A DNA stretch of 64,000 nt from Nymphaea colorata (GCF_008831285.2 NC_045144.1:310001-374000); one strand, 5' to 3'. Counted from the stretch's first letter, positions 32,530-45,460 are shown. Numbers and translations: made by a program. Notes: generated by a model not told the origin, from the letters alone.

Positions 32530-33476
32530 TGAATAGGTTGGTCGTAGTTGTGGCCACCCATGAGGAAGCCCTCAGCTTTGCTACCGGAGACCTTTGAGGA
32601 ATTCAAGGAGGAGATGAAGTTGATGCGGGAACAGATGGCCGAGTCAGTGGCCATGAACCGATCACTCTCTAACTTGGTGAAGACCTTGCAAGACGAAGTT
32701 GCTAAACTTTGGGCTTCAAATCAGAGACTGCTACATATGAACTCAGCTAGTAGTAGCCAAGGGAGGACCAGTAGGATCGACGTTCAACGTCCGGTGAAGT
32801 ACAGTGGTAGCCAGGATGCGAGGGCGATCGACAACTTTTTGTTTCAAGTCGACTACTACCTGGACCTGCAGAACGTCATAGAAGAAGATCTGAAGATCAA
32901 GACCCCAACAATGTTGTTAGAGGGAGTTGCTGTGGCTTGGTGGTGGCGCAAAATGTTGGACATCGAGAATGGAGACTGCACAATCAGGACCTTCGACGAC
33001 TTCTGCAAACAGTTGAAGGGATACTTCACGCCTATACGTTGGTTGCAAACCTGAAACAGACTGGTGCCTTGAGAGATTACATTCGGGCATATCAGAAGAT
33101 CATGTTGGACGTGCCTATGATGCCAGAAAAAGATAAACTTAACTGGTTTATCATGCTCCAATCTTGGGCCCAAGCCGACGTGGAGTGATCAAATCCTGAG
33201 AGCTTAGAGCAGGCATATGTGGCAGCCGAGCACTTGGTCGACACCCAACGCAGAAGCTACATAGATACCTTCAAGTCTACGAAGGAGTCCGACCACGACG
33301 GTAAGAGGGAGGAACGACGAGACAATAGAAGTGAATCGTCGCCCCAGAAGCCCAACAACAGAAAACCCCTCTTTCGCAAGGACAACAATGGGCCACCAAG
33401 AGAAGTGACTTGTTGGGTTTGCAGAGGAAGGCACTATACGCGTGTCTGCCCAAAACGGGTGAGACCCACCAAATAG
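32530..33476 (+). pseudogene. gag: gypsy copy 2 gag, broken
   Basis: Same content as 27,756-28,702. An extra base near 32,586 shifts the frame at the N-terminus compared with copy 1. The internal frameshift (near 33,030) and the stops at 33,186 and 33,474 are shared. Confidence 0.8.
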
Positions 33477-33485
33477 GCCAATGCT

Positions 33486-34199
33486 GTGAGGGCTACCGAA
33501 GGCGGGACTGAAGAAGGGGAAGGATCGAGGATTGGTGCACTTCAGCTTCTCAACTCACTGCAATGTGAAGAGAAAGCCAAGGTCACAATGACGCCTTCCA
33601 GGGAACTCATGTACGTTGAGATTCTGGTGAACGGAAGGCCTACGATGGCTATGATAGATACTGGTGCCACGCACAATTTCGTCTTAGTTGTGGAAGCGAG
33701 GAGACTAGGCCTCACCCTTGAGAGGGGAGAGTTGCGCATGAAGGCAGTCAACTCAAAGGCAAAACCCATCCATGGAGTGGCCCGGGATGTGGTTGTGAAG
33801 ATTGAGAGTTGGTTAGAGAAAGCCAACTTCTCTGTGGTCCCGATGGACGATTACCAGATGATTCTTGGCATGGAACTTCTTAGTGCAGCGAAGATGGTCC
33901 CGATGCCGCATTTGCGTAGTGTTAGCATTATGGATGAGAAGTCTCCCTGCATGTTGCCAGCGGTAACACTGAGGAAAGACAAGGGCAAGGTCGCGATGAT
34001 ATCTGCGCTCCAATTGAACAGAGGCCCAAAGCATGACGACGAGATGGACTTGGTGGCAACCAGGGAAGTGCCTAAAAACTCTCATGGTTTGGTCCCAGAG
34101 GCGCTTGCGCCTATCTTAGAGGAATTCACAAGGACAATGCCTGCGAAGCTCCCTAGATGGCGGCCACCTCGGCATAAAGTGGGCCATGCCCCTACATAA
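33486..34199 (+). pseudogene. pol: gypsy copy 2 protease and truncated pol start
   Basis: Encodes the same 237-residue stretch as copy 1, with the retropepsin motif near 33,656 and the same stop after the LPRWRPPRH phrase. Confidence 0.85.
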
Positions 34200-34665
34200 T
34201 TGAAGAAACATGCAGATCAAAGATGAGGGTCAATGGAATTTCGAGCGGGCAACCAAGTCCTTGGAAGCTTTACGCAGACTGGGCAGGCATCTTTCGTGGG
34301 TGATGCCGAGCACGGATCAGAAAGTATGAAGGGCCATTTACTGTGGTCAAGATGATGGGAAAGCTGGCGTACAAGTTAGATCTTCTGCTAGACTTCAAGG
34401 GGCATCCTGTGTTCCACATCCGCAACCTTCAGCCCTTCTATGCCGATGCTGAAGACCCGGAAAGAAGCCAGCCATGGTGAGAACCAATCTTGCAACGAGC
34501 TCCTTCGACCTGAAGGACCACCAAATGGACAGTTGGACCAAATCCTTCGGCACAAAATCAACTACTGTGGCGAACCAAAGTGATACTTGGTCAGGTGGGT
34601 AGACGAAGACCAGCCAACAATGGAGTATGGCTTCCGTTTGAAGCGAAGTCATCCAGAAGATGTTA
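34200..34665 (+). pseudogene. pol: gypsy copy 2 integrase C-terminus, broken
   Basis: Same as 29,426-29,890, with one extra A near 34,577 that changes the frame at the chromodomain-like tail. Confidence 0.6.
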
Positions 34666-34722
34666 GGGTCTACCATGAAGCTGCTGGCGCAGAGGACGGC
34701 TCTTGTTTTGAAGGGGGGAGCC

Positions 34723-35135
34723 TGTTCCCCTGCGTCTAAAGTATGTACAGTCCTTTGCTTTGCAAATGTACTTTCTTTGCTTATGTTGAGTCATGGTGTA
34801 AGCTTAGTGTTCACTTGTGTCGGAGTACCCTCCCAAAACGACCCCAAGTGTAATATTGGGATTCTTTGTTTTGGATGGTCGCCATGGGAATTCTATAAGC
34901 AGCTTCGGCCATCCTATGTAAGTAAAGTTAAAAGCTTACTTGCTTCCCTCGTGACGTACTCATCTTGTTAATGTGAATATATTGCGAGTTTTCTTTCCAG
35001 ACTCTTGTGTATTTTGTGTCTTTGTTTTCGAAGAAGCGTTCAAGTAATCTGCACCCACTTGAATGAACCGAAGGCTTGCGGCTTACTGGCGAGAGTTTGC
35101 CATGCCGCACGGTCCGAAGAAGTCGGCCCGTGACA
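34723..35135 (+). repeat. gypsy copy 2 3' LTR
   Basis: 413 bp, preceded by the same polypurine tract (34,709-34,722) and followed by ctgca. Confidence 0.9.
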
Positions 35136-35140
35136 CTGCA

Positions 35141-36721
35141 TGCCAAGGCCATTATAATTTGAGCAAATATAGAGCTGTGCTAGATTTGTTAACAAAGACA
35201 AATGTTTGATTCCTTTTACTGAAGTTGTAGATCCATTTGCCATTTGTATTTGTGTTTTAGTGATTTTTTACTTGGATCGCCGGCCCTTTGCAAGTCTAAG
35301 TGATGACGATTTCTTTCATACATGGTTATGGTTATGTATCTTCTGGTGAAAGATTTGGATCATTCCCAATGAAGCCTTCTTTGCTAATGCACGTTTTAAT
35401 TTCCACCATTTATTGCAAACCTTTTGAAGGGAGATTTTTAGCTATCGTGAAGGCTTTCTGGCTATCGGATTGGTTCCTCACTTCTTCTATACTGCTTGTT
35501 CTCTATTTCCTTTTGTTTTTCCATTACTCTTTAGTTTCATTTAATACAAGCTCTCTCTCTCTCTCTCTCCTGTGTGTGCCAGTGAATATATATATTTATA
35601 CATATAAGATCATAAAAAAACATACCACTTAGGTAAGGGAATGAAGCCATGCCTATTAATTTTTGTTTTTCGTAATTTAGCAGTATCTTCAAATATATTT
35701 GTTGATAAACATACATTAAGTTAGTTATAATTTATTTTATTAATATACCATAATAATTAAAAAAGAAATGGATCTTATAACATTAAAATTTTAATAGTAG
35801 AAAAAAACACTTCTTTTTATAAAAGTAATTTCAACTTGAACATTATTTAGATTAAATTAGTGTTTATAATGAACAAATTAGGAGATTCACATTTCGTTCA
35901 AAACACTTTTTAACACAAATATAAGAGATCTATTGGTTTTTCTTTGTGATAGAAGTAGTGCGGGGGTGTGTGTGTGTATATATATATATATATAATTTTC
36001 AATGACATTGCTATCTCTTGTATAAGGACCGCGGTGTAGGTACTGTGAATAGCATTAAAATAGGGAAGGGGAAGTTGGTCGATCAAACCAAGGCATCTTT
36101 CAGATGTGGTTTCATTAGCATATCAGTCTTCTATATGCTTTTGTGGTGATGCTGATCTGTTTTGAAGTAGATGATATTTCTGAGGGACTTCCTACATAAA
36201 AAAGGACCAAAAGTTGTGGAAACTCATTCTTCTGCTTGAAGAGTCATATTTATCACTTGTTGAATCATAATCAAAAGACAGTCAATTGCCTCTGACATAA
36301 CAGATTTCGATTTTTCTTGTTGTCATGGTATTCATAATTCATGTTCTTCCATAGCCACCATATTGAGATGGGAACACAATCTTCCAACTTCACATAAGTA
36401 TTTTGATTCAAGCCTTTTTATTCCACCTCCACGTCTGCGTCTCTGCCACCAAGTCTGGAACTGTAATATCAACGATGATAGAACTGTCATATCATGTAAA
36501 CTAATGGTTCCTATTCAACAGGGTGGTTCCTCTCTTTTTTGACTTGTCTACCACGGAAAGTAAAAATGTGGTGGAAGAAAGAAACAAAGAAACAGCTCCA
36601 TGCCATTTGAGTTCTCTTGCATGTATAGAGATAGAGAGAGAGAGAGGAACAGAGGAAGAGAATTTTAAATAGTAGTCCACACTGGCGAGTGGGAGAAAGA
36701 GATGAGCTTACGGGTGCCCCC
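35141..36721. repeat. Piece of the long repeat unit right of gypsy copy 2
   Basis: Continues past the point where the left contig ends and aligns with 13,720-14,430 and 52,650-53,345. It ends near 36,715, after which homology to the repeat unit is lost. Confidence 0.7.
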
Positions 36722-38039
36722 AAGTAATTTTATAGGAAATAAGTAGTTTTATAGGAAATGAAACATGGATTAAACAATGCACCAACCTGTTAAGCCCAAA
36801 GGAAAAAGACACAAAAATACAATTGGCCTCATAGATGGCTCATTTTTTGAAATTATTGGGTTGTACAAAAGGGTAAATTGATATGGTAGAAACTTTTGGT
36901 AAAATGGATTTAGGTTAAGGATTCATGACTTACCCATTCAGTGACTGTGGCACCAGATATTTCCAAAATGAGTACTACCATGTCCAGTTTCAATAGATAT
37001 GTTGTTATTCCAGGCTTCCTTCTCCTTTTAAGGGAAGGTCTATGGTAAAGAAAATCCAATGCCTTTTTGGTCCGCTCTTTGAAATTGTAAACAAAAGCAA
37101 GACCTAGAAACGAAATGTTTTTTCTTTCTTTGTCCATCCTTTCCTCACTTTTCTCCTTTCCCTTTCCATTCTAGCCATCATCCAAAGCATTTGGATGATG
37201 AATTTTTCCCAACCAAACATATTTTTCAAAAATGTGGACTAGTGTGTGGGCCTCTCTAAAGTAGTTTTTTTGCAGGAAGGAGGCCACAAGGGTTCTACCC
37301 ATCTGATGGAGGCGACTCATAAAAATCAGTACCGCCTTTAAAAGGTGACCATAAGTCCCATAACACCTGTTGAGAGCAGCTAGCAGGAGTAGAGGCAGGT
37401 ATAGGTTAAGTGTCGCAATACTGATGCATAATTTTTTTTGTACGTCAATATGGTTAATTATTAAATTAACTTTAATTCACATTAAAAAAAATTATAAAGA
37501 CAAAATTGAAAATAGAAAAAAGTAAAAAGACTAACGAGAATATTTTTAATAAATTACCAAAATATTCTTCTCTCCTTCGATGGACACATAACTTTCTATT
37601 GTTAAGTATTGGTAATTACATAAACTTTAAAAGCATTTTATTTTTATATTAATATTTTTGAACAAATTTTCTCATTCTTTAAAAGTTGAAAAATTTATAC
37701 CTAGTGTCCTTTATCTAGAATTTTGATCTTCTGTCTGGGCTCCTAATCCCCTTTGCCGATGATGATTGAATAAAGCAGTTAAGTGGGATTGCTGCTGGCT
37801 GCCCATAGGTCTGATATGTAGACCAGCAAGCGTGAAATATTGCAGATAAAACTTTCTCTTAATGGGTTCACTAATTTTCATGGAAATCAAGGTTGGCACC
37901 TGCTTGACTTTGTGCTTCATCACATCTTGCCAAGGTCAGCTTGTTCTTTCAACACCAACCACGAGTCAAAGCTGACCAACGTCCGAAACCCGGAGCCATG
38001 TGTAGGGGCCAGCTGCAATCATAAAGGCCATGGAGGCTC
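36722..38039. other. Single-copy-looking spacer before arm B
   Basis: AT-rich DNA with no convincing gene and no match to other blocks of the window. Short open frames here (for example 37,840-38,055) have no family features. It includes the junction to the segmental duplication at about 38,040. Confidence 0.5.
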
Positions 38040-40080
38040 AATTGTCGGTAAATGATCGCCATGGGCAAGACCCGACTAACATTCAGTCGACCTTATTTTT
38101 TGTGTTAAGACTGAACCAATTAAAAAAATAAGAACACTCTATAGAGATCTTCCCTAGCATCGGGTGAGCAAGAGGGGTATTTCATACTATTGCTCAACAA
38201 GATGGCCGAAACCTTAGCCTTAGCTCCATTTCCCTAGAACCTATTCTGTATTAGGTGTCCCACAATTGCAGGTTCATTCAAATTCAACAGAATCAGTTCC
38301 TATGATGGTAAATCCTAAAAAAAATGTACTTGTTTCAGCATGGGTAATAATTGTGCAAAGGTCATCTGTAGACAAAGATAATGTATGTTACTTGTAGGGT
38401 CAGGTTAGACATCTTCCCAGATAGAAAGCACATTAGAAGCATCAAACAAAGCAATGCTAGAGGGAATATAGTGTGTGTATTGAAATCACAGCTGTTTCTA
38501 TGCTCGGATGGTCATTTTGTGTGGTTAAAAATGGCCATAAAAGTTGTATTCCATCACTGAAAACCATGGTCAAGCAATTGATCATTGCATATGCATATTT
38601 TGCAACGGTTTTTATCAACACCAAACAAAAAAATAACCATCCAGCCATAGAGGTTCGTCTAAATTGGATACAAAGGCCAGTTCAAAGAGACAAAAATAGG
38701 CCAACTTTTATTTGAATCCCTTGAATATTCAGAAATGATCTCGCCAATCCATTGTTAATCACCCATTTTAATCGTTAAACATGTTTAAAGTATGATGACA
38801 TTCCTCTATTTTCCAGTCAACCTTCTAGAATAGATGGATCATATGAATTACATTATTATACAAGAATTTGTTTTAGGTACTGGAAAACTATATATTTTAA
38901 AGTTAGAACATGATAACTCCTCAACTTGATTGCAAGATAATCTAAGCAAGGTTATAATCAATCACCAAAATTTAGAGTTCATCACTAACTTATGGAGTTT
39001 GGTAAATGTTGAATGGAGAGTATATGCTTCAAGCCTTCAAACTAATTAGGGTCCAAAAATCACCAAAATGGTTTTCAGCGAGAGAACAAGCTAAAGAAAA
39101 ATAGAACCCTAAAGGGGTAATGGCAAATCCAAAAATTTCTGGCTATGGGGCAGTATTAGTTTAATTTTCAACTTTAAGGTATATAAAAAGTTTTAAAAAC
39201 TAGTATCAATGACTAGTAAGGGAAATTGCTTACAATATCCGCAATGTCACTCCAATATTGTTAAAGAGTCGTTTGACAGCAGGGACACTCATAAAATTTT
39301 CAAAATAAGAACAAACCCTAAGTAGGTAGACGGAAAGGGGGATGCTTAGCAGAAGTCTAACCGAGCGCGAGTGATTTGGTGCTACATTTCTATACTGCAA
39401 CTGGAGTTGAAGCACTTTACTAGTTGATGGATATTTGGCCCCACTCACAGGCATCGATGCAGCCGTGGGCTTGAGGGTAAGGGGAAAGTGGGAGCTTCTG
39501 GATTTCACTAAGATTGTGGGGTGACCTCCTGCTCATCTAAAATTAGAGTCCTACATACGTTATGTTATTTTTTAGGAAAGGGGTCGGCACAAGTTTATTT
39601 GTAAAATATTAAACTTTGCCAATTGTTATTTCATCATTCAGGCGAACAACCTGGTACGATTCAAATACGTTGATTCAAACCAATTTTCACAGACAAAATG
39701 AAAAAAATATATTATAAAATAGATGAAAAGAAATCCCCAAATTATGAATAACAGCACATAAAACAATAATATATAGAAGCAAAAAAGAGAAGGAGAATGA
39801 TGTCAAAAGATGATTACATGCTATTATAGATAGCCTGGCCCGAGAGAATGGCCACGAACAAACAAACGGTCGACCGCTCTTTTAGGGGGTGTTTGGTGGT
39901 TTGGAATTTTGGTTTAAGAATGAAATGCAAGTCCAACTTCAACTCAAACATGAAACCTTTTACAGTCTTGAGAGTGGTTAAACATCACTCAATGCAAGAC
40001 TTTGATAACATAAAATATTGTTAGTAGCCATGTAACGCCAGCCAATTACTGGCCATATTCAGATTCACCCACTTAGCAGT
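38040..40080. repeat. Segmental duplication arm B, block 1 (pairs with 1-2,020)
   Basis: Same order as 1-2,020, but with a large internal deletion around 38,850 (the MITE-like element and flanks are absent), a minimal microsatellite at 38,468, and 360 extra bases at 39,455-39,815. The extra bases share a phrase ('gattcaaaccaattttcac') with 43,620 and 51,095. Confidence 0.8.
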
Positions 40081-40917
40081 TGATTATGGCTAACCTATGT
40101 AATCTTATAACTCTCTCTAATGATCTATATTCAGCCATTCAATATGGTTTCAAATCTGATATTTGGTCTCTTCTCTCTCTCATTTTTTCCATGATGGCCA
40201 ATATTTTTGTATGATAATTGTACTAATTTTTTTAGTATAAGTTTTGGATATGGTTTGCAAATTGCTTATATGAGATGGCTGCACATCGCCCAGCATTCAA
40301 AGCTTTTGTAAGACCTACTTTCTTTGATCCATTCCACATACTTTGTATGCATGAATATACTTATTTGGAAATCAATAAAATCTACTTATTTGTTAAGAAT
40401 TTTATGACTTTGTACTTTTTGATATGCCACCTTATACAGAAGAACTTCAAGGCCTTCCTCCTGTAACACATGGGTAAGATGATTATTTAGTCTCATTACT
40501 ATGTAACACTGGGATGGATGTAAGAATTCCTCTTTGCCAATGTCCGTGCCCTAATTGCTGCTCATGGAGCGTCCAAGATCTTTAGGGCTTATAGCCTTTA
40601 TACTTTCTATTGCCTTCTTGCTATTTTTAGTAACCTTACTTGGTCTACTTAATCCTTTCTCTCGATCTTATCTTGGTATATCTTCTATTGGGTTAATGCT
40701 GATTTTATATCTAGAATGTTGTTACAGGTGGCCAATGCACTCAACAAATATAATGTATTGGTGAAATTATAAATATAATTCTTAAGACTGATGGCACACC
40801 TATAGCTATTGGAAACAAGTTACATGTCACAGTTGTAATCTACTTACTAAGTATAGTTGTTGAAACACATAGTTGCAGTTTGAGACATGGTGCATTTGCA
40901 AAGAGCTGCCACTCTTT
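40081..40917 (+). repeat. Exon-like gene fragment block in arm B (pairs with 5,878-6,680)
   Basis: Carries the same exon-like stretches as arm A, starting at 40,275 (MAAHRPAFKAF before a GTAAG donor) and near 40,423-40,470. An insertion of about 50 bases lies near 40,690. The parent gene is not recognised. Confidence 0.4.
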
Positions 40918-43900
40918 AATGTAACAATATATATTCTCATGATTTGGTTTGTAAACTACTTTGCTTCTAATATCTTAAGACTGCAACATTTTGAATTTCC
41001 GAATTTCCTCCTTTTCTTTGTAGTTTCATCAGTATCAAGTCAATTTTAGTTGGAACTTGCATTTTGTCCCTTGATGGCATGAAGCTGGTTTTGACTTAGT
41101 TGATCATGAGTCAATTTCTCTTCTAGAGAAGATCAGAGTCATCTCATCAGATCTGAACTAGTTAGCAAGGAGCGGAGAATTAATCAAGATCTAGACTCGA
41201 TGGGCATGATTGATTCACAGAAGCTTGTCCTTTCTAAGGTGCATACTAGATTAGTTTCTTCATCTTGTAGAAGCTTGTCCTATCGATTGAGGCTGGTTAG
41301 TTTCTTTGTGCTGAAAACTGATCTATTCTTTGATCTTGGATTTTTGTAGCCAGAAGTTGATGTTGAAATCAAGAAGCTTACTGCCCACCCAATATTGTTG
41401 AAGGAAACCCATGCTTTGATTACATAAAATGCATCATTTTTCCATGGCTGGGAAGTTTGAAGTAGAACGGGAGGAATGGTGGAAACAAGTAAATTTTAAC
41501 AATTCTTTCTTTTATAAATGCATTCTTAATTCAGACTTGATAGGGATGTCTAATCTGAATCTTTCGTTATCCACCTACATTTTCATATTTACATTGTTTT
41601 GTCAAGTTTTCTCAACACGGGCACATCATTAGATAAAAGCTGGGAATGACCAGTCCGTGCACTTCTAAAATAGAGGCAGGTGATCTGAGGCTAGCGAAAC
41701 GTTTTTGGCAACACTGGAAAGGGCAAGAACGAGTATTGGTCTTTTACGAGTTGGCAATAAACTTATTTGCTACGACAAAAGGTGTTGCCAACAGCTTGTC
41801 TTTATTGTTGTGGTTGTATTTGTTTCACCAGGGACCAGATCAGGTCGAGACTCCCCCCCGTCCGACCTTAAATCTATCATTGTTAATATACGTGGATTTA
41901 AGATCCATGCTACATAAATCTTTAGTTTGTTTAAGCTGAGGATCTTTTAAAGCATACCTTATAATGCTATACATCAAACTATCAAACACAACTTAATGTA
42001 CAAAGGAGGATCGAATCGATCTCTCAAACCACCCGGACATAAGAACACCACCACAATTTTATTTGTCACTTTCGATGCAAACTCTGCTGGGAGTTAGGCT
42101 GCCATCCCTTTTAGTAGAAAGAATAAGTAATGAATCTACATCAAAGAGTAACTTTGTCAATATTACTTGAACATCCCCTTCCTGACGACCGGGGTGCTCG
42201 CGCACTATTTTCTTTGTCTTTGTATGTTTTTTTTATCAATATTCTATTGATAATGATTTTGTTTTTCTCAACTTCAGCAGTACACTATAATAACCTTCGT
42301 ACATGTTTGCAAAATAATATACTTTGTTATTTTTTTGAAATTTATATCTATCAGTTTGGTCTAATTTTATGAAAACGTTTTTGACGATGATTAATTTGCA
42401 GGGCCGGGGAAAAGAAAATGTGGATGAAGTTGGTGCTATGACTATCAAAGCTAGAGGTAGCTAGATGACAAAATCATGAAATATCTGATAATTAATTGTT
42501 ATAATTATTTTTCTAAATCTTAAACGAAAAAAATATGGTGTCAATTAAACATTGACATTATTTGGGTCAAATGACTAACAAATTAATAAAGCTCTTATTT
42601 GGTAATTAATGATAGCTGGGCCCAATAGCATTCGGCCGACCTTGTATTTTGCGTTAAGACATAACCAATTAAAATTAAAATATAGAGATCTTCCCTAGTT
42701 ACAGAGCCTATTCTGTATAAGGTCACCCACAATTGCAGGTTCATTCAAATTCAAATGAATCATCTTGTGTCATGGTAAGTCCCGTGGTGGAGCTACATGA
42801 TGGCGGGTGCCGCACACTTTAGTTATGTTCATGTTAATAACTTCATACATTTCAGGCAGCTATTTCTGCAGTAGAGTGGTTATTTTGTATAATTAAAAAC
42901 TGCTTTCAAAAGACCGTGCTCAAACAACTGGTCAATGCAAGTGCACTGTGATGGTTTTTATCCACACAAAACAATTTGTACTTCTAAGTTTTATTTACCA
43001 GAAATTAATTGCATCGGTTCGTCTTAATTGGATGCAAGGGCCAGTTAAAGGCGAAAAATTCGGCTGACTTTTCTTTGAATCCCAGGAATGACTTTTCTTA
43101 AACGACGATGACATGCTTTCAGTTTCCAGTCGACCTGGTCGGATTGAGAGCAATGTGCTATACTAGCGCAATGATGGAGCTTGGAAGCACTATGTATGCC
43201 AGTTGAAGGACATTTGACTCTACTCACATGGGCATGGGCATTATGGAAAGCTGGATCTAAAATTAGTGTCTTATATGGTCTTATACATGAAAAATTATGC
43301 ATATGGGTGCTTAATAACCAAAATAACATGTCTAAGTAAAAAAAAAGACTTTTAGAAGGACAAAAAGGGTTTATGAAAAAGTAAATATTCCAAAATGTAC
43401 ACTTCTTTATAAAAAAAAATACTCCAACCCTGCACTGACGTACACGATCCAATATCATTGGACATGCATAGGGGTGTAAAATAGGAGGCCCAGGCAATCG
43501 CCGAAAAGAACTCATGGGACTAGGAATAAGATTATTTAATAAAATATAGAACTCTGCATGCCAATTATAATTTGATCAAATATCGGGCCGATAACAAACT
43601 GGTATGATTCAAATAGGTTGATTTGAACCAATTTTCACAGATAAAATGAAAAAAAATTATAAAATGGATGACAAAAAACCACCAAATTACAAATTAAGAA
43701 CAGCAAAGAAATGACAATATAAGCAAAAAAGAGGAGTGAGAAAGACAAAGGATGTCAAGATGGCTATGAGGTAACAACAACCAAAAGGTCAACCCATCTT
43801 CTGAGGACAGGAGTTCAACTTCAAACATATAGAGAGAACAAGCCCCAGCCCTGATGTCAAGATTGTTCCAGCTATGTTTTGATTCTTTTAACCTAACAGA

Positions 43901-44566
43901 GGGTTTGCCACCACCACAAATTTTTCAGTTAATAATATTTGTGGGTCTTTCATGTGAAACCAAGTCCTTCTCAACCCAATCTGGAACCTTTCACAGTCTT
44001 AAGATTGGATAAAATTCACCCAATGCGTGACTTTTGTTAATATAGGATATTGCTAGTGGCCATACAATGCCTGCCAATAAAACAGACTTCATCCATTTTT
44101 CTTGAGAAAGAACACCCAACTCATCCATCATTTGTCATCTTTTAACAGGTGAAAGTATCTGAAAAGAAAGTTGTAAACAGCAGAAGCCGGGCCCCATACA
44201 TTGCCTGGACCAATTTGAAGCAATATTGAATTTTTATTTAAGATTCAGGAAATGATGGTCCAGTCATCTTTGCGTAATTGCATGTCTCACATACTGGAAA
44301 ATTGTAGATGAGCTTAAGAAACACAGTTTTGAGAATTAGATCAGACAAATGTCCCAACCTATAGTGCCATAGGAGTGATTCTTCATTCTTCTTGTCAGCT
44401 GGAAATGCCTAGTTTGTGTTCAAGTTAATGTAGTAGATAGAGCCCGTCTCTCTCACAACAATCACCAAGCCTCTTCCGGGGTTTCTGGTCCAGCAGAATG
44501 ACTTTCTTCTTGGAGAAAATATTCAGAAATTACTGTAACATAGAGCTGTGCTAGATTTGTTAACAA
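40918..44566. other. Arm B-specific spacer containing repeat-unit pieces
   Basis: Absent from arm A. 41,030-41,430 has further exon-like stretches (for example a TTTGTAG acceptor before 41,351 followed by PEVDVEIKKLTAHPILL). 42,390-43,580 is a shuffled copy of the long repeat unit. 43,540-43,565 is the empty site of the gypsy insertion. 43,580-44,540 extends a piece seen in shortened form at 51,060-51,375. No intact gene. Confidence 0.5.
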
Positions 44567-44906
44567 TGATAAGATCTATGGAACGGATACGATCAGGATC
44601 AGTTACAAAGGACAGGGTACGGTTTCCAAAACTCAAGAGCTATCCAAAACTGACCAATCTTCTCTAAATGAGAAAAAAATCATTACCCCTATCTTCTCCT
44701 ATAATTCTGCCCAAATCTGTCGTGTAAATCAAGATCCTAAAATCAAGGATCTAAATTGTAGAAAGTGACTATAAATATCTGTGCTCTCTCTGTGTGGTTA
44801 TAGAATAGAAGAGAGAGTCTTTTTGTGGATGTAGGCTGATTTTAGTCGAACCACGTTACACCTGAGTGTTCATCTTTTCTTTCAACTTGGTCTTCTATAT
44901 CCTGCA
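44567..44906 (+). repeat. copia copy B 5' LTR
   Basis: 340 bp with TG...CA ends. It holds a TATA-like TATAAATAT at about 44,770, and near 44,838-44,860 the phrase 'tggatgtaggctgatttt' followed by 'cgaaccacgtta', which is characteristic of the transcript start region of plant copia LTRs. Confidence 0.8.
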
Positions 44907-44923
44907 TCTTTCTAGAGCCACGC
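44907..44923 (+). promoter_or_regulatory. copia copy B primer-binding site, degraded
   Basis: Directly after the LTR, 'ctagagccacgc' keeps most of the tRNA-Met-type site and its usual extension (TCAGAGCCACGC), with changes at the 5' side. Confidence 0.55.
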
Positions 44924-45059
44924 TTCACCTGTCTGGTGCACTACCATTGTTTGATGCCGGCACCATCATTTTCCAGCCACTCTCTCTGCTGTGTCCCCTG
45001 TTGCGTCTCCTGTTCCTCTTCCTACATCCACAGTTTTTTGTGTAACAAGGGAAACCACA

Positions 45060-45460
45060 GAGGAGCATGCGGTTTCATGCTCTTTTTTTTTGTGGTGAGC
45101 AAGTGAAAGCGGGCTGTTTCACCGATGAGTGCGCTGCTCCTTTTAGTGTTTGAACAAGGGTCTGGCACCAAGTGTGTTGTTTCCTGCCTTCACTGAGGCA
45201 CATGCCTTCCTTTTGGAGTGTGTTGTTCCCTGCCTTCAGCGAGGCACGTGCCTCCTTTTTTGTCTAAGGAAGGCCACACTCTTTCCAGCCTTCCCCGAGG
45301 AGCACGTTGTTGACTTCTTTTTCTGTCTCTCAACAAGGGAAGGTCACGCTGTTTCCAAACCTCACCAAGGGGGGCGCTGTTTCCTTTTGTGTTCACCTAT
45401 TCACCGAGGAGCGTTCTTACAAGGGAGTGCCACTGAGGCCTATCTGCCCCTTCAGTCATC
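45060..45460. repeat. Degenerate tandem repeats in the copia copy B leader
   Basis: Units of roughly 46-60 bases share phrases such as 'cctgccttca' and 'gaggcacgtgcctcc'; two clear starts ('agtgtgttgt') lie at 45,171 and 45,217. The 120-codon open frame across it (45,150-45,512) is probably incidental. Confidence 0.5.

Larger units (their letters stand above)
31919..35140 (+). mobile_element. Ty3-gypsy element copy 2 (same insertion as copy 1)
   Basis: LTRs at 31,924-32,336 and 34,723-35,135, each 413 bp, with the same ctgca target-site duplication (31,919-31,923 and 35,136-35,140). It shows the same gag frameshift, stops and pol deletion as copy 1, so the two are one insertion event seen twice. 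Confidence 0.9.
31348..36022. repeat. Start of right contig, near-identical to 26,572-31,247
   Basis: It ends in the sequence 'tatctcttgta' where the left contig ends at the gap, and starts with the 'acaaaaaaa' stretch found at 26,572. Compared with the left copy, single-base indels are frequent in the first 1.2 kb and rare in the middle. Confidence 0.85.

Noticed and set aside
31919-35140. A second, independent gypsy insertion
   Set aside because: Same target-site duplication, same flanks and same internal lesions as copy 1; one insertion seen twice.
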